Source: Candidatus Acidiferrum typicum (GTDB lineage: Bacteria > Acidobacteriota > Terriglobia > Acidiferrales > UBA7541). Taken from it: a DNA stretch of 64,000 bases. Shown piece after piece: positions 61,925-64,000 of the stretch. The translations under genes were made by a program, and so were the position numbers. Numbering within the stretch: the stretch's first letter is position 1; each line of letters opens with the position of its first letter. Location: NCBI GenBank assembly GCA_002478115.1, contig DLMH01000020.1, forward strand, positions 124,001 to 188,000, read 5' to 3'. Below the pieces are notes generated by a model, which was not told the origin of the DNA, did no database searches, and saw nothing but the letters and a program-made list of their open reading frames with translations.

Positions 61925-61970
61925 TCGTTTCTTACTTTTTCCGTTTTCAATGCCTCTTTAATAGTAGAGG
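61925..61970 (+). repeat. Copy 3 of a triple intergenic repeat
   Basis: CTTACTTTTTCC at 61931-61942, then GTTTTCAATGCC and AATAGTAGAGGG. More diverged in its second half than the other two. Confidence 0.75.
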
Positions 61971-62128
61971 GCTCGATGACATCAAAGGCTTTCCTTCGCC
62001 ATTTTCCAGTGTGGGAAGGTGACGGGTGCATGAAAGGCACAGATCACCGTATCCATCAGGGAAGCCTGGTGGGGTACAACTCGAACTTCGAAGAAGCTGA
62101 AAGCACGCTAGAAAAAGTCGACCATCAT
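61971..62128. other. Gap after the repeats
   Basis: Nothing recognised between repeat copy 3 and the stop of the phosphatase-superfamily gene. A plus-strand open frame from 61841 to 62530 is the antisense shadow of that gene. Confidence 0.5.
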
Positions 62129-63244
62129 TCAGTGTGGGAGCACGTCGGTGATTGGCTTTCCCGCCTTGGGAACAGCCGCCGCGTAATCTTCCCCGAGAAA
62201 GGCCGCAAGAGTGGCGGCAATCTGATTTTGCGTGACGGGCGCAACCTTGGAACGCTCGCCGAGAGCGGGTGTGTCTGGACCAAGAAAGGCCAACCAGATG
62301 TACTTGGAATCGGGGATTTTCTGGCCGTGATCGCGCCATTGATGAGGAGTTTTTCCGCGGCCATGGTCGGGAGTAAAAATAAGAGTGGTATTGCCGCGGT
62401 ATTCAGGCATGGATTGCACCAGTTCCCAAAGAGCCCGCAAGTAGGAATCGACGCGGTGGGCAGAATCCAAATATTCCTTGTATTTTCCCGCATGCGCCCA
62501 GTCGTCTGTTTCGCCAAGCGAGAGATATAAGACGCGCGGTTTTTTTGCCTTCAGATATTCCACGGAGGTGTAAAAAGGGATGACATCGAATGGCTCGTCG
62601 TCCCACACACGCGGCGTCTCCGCCTTGAGGTGATTCAAGAGTTCGAGCTTGGGCGTATCAGGAATTGCAGTGAAGGGATCGTAGCCGGCATTGACGGTGA
62701 GTTTGGAGCGTTCGGGATTGAATACCGCAGCAATCACATCCCATGCGCCGAAGGCTGCGATGTCGCCTTGGAAGGAAGGGCGATTTTTCAACCATTCCAG
62801 AACGGTCACGTTGGGATTGGGAACATTGTCGTTGCTGTTGATCCGCGGGTCTGCAAAACCACAAAGGGTTTCGCTGTAGCCTGGATAGGAAAACCATAAA
62901 CCATTCGTGACATAGGCGTCCGAGCCTTTCTCGCGATTACCGTAGAGTTGGCCTTGCTTCGCCATCACTTCCCAGACAAAGGGCAGGAGAGCTTCGCGGC
63001 GCGCCTCGGGAGTCTCTCTCCAGTAAGTTTTCTTCAGCGAGGTTTCGTCGGCAACCTTGCCGTTTTTCTTGTTCATCAGGGATTCCTCCGCGCCAGAAAA
63101 CACTTCCTGCCATCGCAAGCCATCCGTCATGACAAAGATGATGTGTTGGATCTTGTGACCGGCCGGAGCCTGGGCGCAAAGCGGTGAGGCGGAACAGAAG
63201 ATGGCGCACAAAATCGTCAGAACCATCCGGAGATAAGAATTCAA
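62129..63244 (-). CDS. Exported alkaline-phosphatase-superfamily hydrolase
   Basis: A 371-residue exported enzyme. TTG 63244 is chosen because GAGG lies nine bases upstream; it gives LNSYLRMVLTILCAIFCSAS as a signal peptide ending at LCAQ. ATG 63226 and ATG 63289 are alternatives. The alkaline phosphatase/sulfatase superfamily fold is shown by HIIFVMTDGLRWQEVFSGAE (metal Asp and nucleophile region), SLGETDDWAHAGKYKEYLDS (D-x-x-x-H metal site) and TTLIFTPDHGRG (D-H metal site). The nucleophile appears to be Thr or Ser in the EVFSGAE region, without a sulfatase C-x-P-x-R motif, so a phosphodiesterase or phosphatase is likelier than a sulfatase. The substrate is unknown. Confidence 0.85.
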   Translation of the reverse strand: MNSYLRMVLTILCAIFCSASPLCAQAPAGHKIQHIIFVMTDGLRWQEVFSGAEESLMNKKNGKVADETSLKKTYWRETPEARREALLPFVWEVMAKQGQLYGNREKGSDAYVTNGLWFSYPGYSETLCGFADPRINSNDNVPNPNVTVLEWLKNRPSFQGDIAAFGAWDVIAAVFNPERSKLTVNAGYDPFTAIPDTPKLELLNHLKAETPRVWDDEPFDVIPFYTSVEYLKAKKPRVLYLSLGETDDWAHAGKYKEYLDSAHRVDSYLRALWELVQSMPEYRGNTTLIFTPDHGRGKTPHQWRDHGQKIPDSKYIWLAFLGPDTPALGERSKVAPVTQNQIAATLAAFLGEDYAAAVPKAGKPITDVLPH

Positions 63245-63286
63245 TGGGATGTACCTCGAGTCTTTCTCAGATTGGAAGCCATGACT

Positions 63287-63338
63287 CACCTTAAGTAAGA
63301 CAAAGACAATCAGCGTGCAAGTTGTTCTTCTTAAGGTG
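63287..63338. promoter_or_regulatory. Inverted repeat upstream of the phosphatase-superfamily gene
   Basis: CACCTTAAG (63287-63295) and CTTAAGGTG (63330-63338), perfect 9-bp arms 34 bases apart, 43-94 bases upstream of TTG 63244. Could be paired operator sites or the stem of a leader. Confidence 0.4.
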
Positions 63339-63878
63339 AAGCGGAATTGTCCACTGATTCAGCTACGGGTGTCCAGACGCCGCGACTGAAATTAACCTCG
63401 CCATTACACCGCTTTCACATGATTGTCATTTTGCGTTGCCTCCATATCTGAGGCATTAGGGATACTTTTGTGGGGGTCACCAGCAACCTCAGAATTCCCC
63501 GTCATGCGTCATAGCGCTTAAGAGGCCGTAGCTCCACGCGCGGTTCGCGCGTTCCGGCCGTATCCTCAGGTGGTTTTGCCAATATTCATCTGGCTGTCAC
63601 GGAGGAGTCAAATTTGTTTGCCAGTGTATGCGCCACAAGTGTGTCACAGCGCAACTTGATCAATAACCCATCCCATAGGGGAGTGGTGTTTCATGCGAGC
63701 AGGACAGCATTAGGGACAAGTTGCTGAGCACTGCGTAGCAGTCCTTCACCAAGTCAGGGGTCACTGGATGCAGGTGCTGGGCAGGTCGCTCCCACGCGAG
63801 AAGTGTTGGCTCTGAGGTGGGCCTACAGAAGTCATCGCAAGCTACGTCCGGCCACCGTCGAAACAAAAGGAGAGAAAT
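63339..63878. other. Intergenic region between divergent genes
   Basis: No supported gene. Short hairpins occur (GCCTC-CATATCT-GAGGC near 63437 and CGCGCG-GTT-CGCGCG near 63538). A minus-strand frame at 63660-63866 has no domain or ribosome site. The promoter of the 63879 gene must lie here. Confidence 0.5.
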
Positions 63879-64000
63879 ATGAACACCGCAGTGAAAAGCA
63901 TAGCGCGAATCTCATGGTTTTGCCTGCTGGCGATGTGTTGCCTGTTTTCGGCCACGAAGATCGTTGCGCAATCGACCTACGGAACGATTATTGGAACGGT
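63879..64000 (+). CDS. 5' end of an exported protein, probably a TonB-dependent receptor
   Basis: Only 40 codons are in the window. ATG 63879 follows AAAGGAGAG. The signal peptide contains SWFCLLAMCCLFSATKIVAQ, and the mature start STYGTIIGT matches the usual opening of the carboxypeptidase-regulatory-like domain (GTI-x-GTV) of receptors such as those at 23779 and 37487. The call rests on that similarity alone. Confidence 0.6.
   Translation, partial: MNTAVKSIARISWFCLLAMCCLFSATKIVAQSTYGTIIGT

Noticed and set aside
61703..61970. The triple repeat as a CRISPR array
   Set aside because: Only three diverged copies, spacers of about 50 and 75 bases with unequal length, and no cas genes in the window.
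61841..62530. A 229-codon plus-strand frame
   Set aside because: Mostly antisense to the alkaline-phosphatase-superfamily gene and contains repeat copy 3.

Overview
The window looks like chromosome from an Acidobacteriota bacterium (Terriglobia-like). This is inferred from gene content: very large TonB-dependent receptors with an N-terminal carboxypeptidase-regulatory-like domain, a secreted FG-GAP/ASPIC-UnbV protein near a TPR protein, a single-TM transcriptional regulator of a type common in that phylum, and many exported glycoside hydrolases. No rRNA or marker gene fixes the taxon.

Layout. 1-2702: secreted GH31 alpha-xylosidase with a PA14 insert, cut by the left edge. 2895-3475: decayed tyrosine recombinase. 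3547-3621: tRNA-Lys(UUU). 3598-15654: a 12-kb integrated mobile element bounded by a 27-bp direct repeat of the tRNA 3' end. It carries a large secreted cargo protein, integrase, excisionase-like protein, unknown genes, an oriT-like region, a MobF relaxase and a VapBC-like toxin-antitoxin pair. 15942-23146: TPR protein, trehalase-family glycosidase, ASPIC/UnbV protein and regulator. 23779-48730: sugar acquisition and catabolism, with two SusC-like receptors, GH31, GH36-like, GH2, a second GH36-like lipoprotein, an amidohydrolase and a GNAT enzyme. It also holds a galactosamine/N-acetylgalactosamine set: AgaS-like SIS protein, GatZ/KbaZ-like protein, AgaR-like DeoR repressor and PfkB kinase.

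48964-61555 is the most unusual part. Two sigma70-type promoters are each followed by an RNA leader that I recognise as a fluoride riboswitch (crcB motif): hairpin with a GGAGT loop, AACCGC, second stem, and ATGACTCCT pairing back to the loop. The first heads a CPA2 antiporter, a universal stress protein, two metallophosphoesterases (one frameshifted), a truncated enolase, a small protein and a dynamin-like GTPase with a C-terminal cysteine/histidine module. The second heads a dynamin-like GTPase, an AAA-type ATPase, a third dynamin-like GTPase, a zinc-ribbon/HEAT protein and a repeat protein. Antiporters, UspA and enolase are known companions of fluoride switches. Three dynamin-like GTPases with an ATPase and scaffold-like proteins under the same signal is the candidate undescribed system.

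61703-61970: three copies of a roughly 47-bp repeat. 62129-63244: alkaline-phosphatase-superfamily enzyme. 63879-64000: start of another exported protein, probably a TonB receptor.
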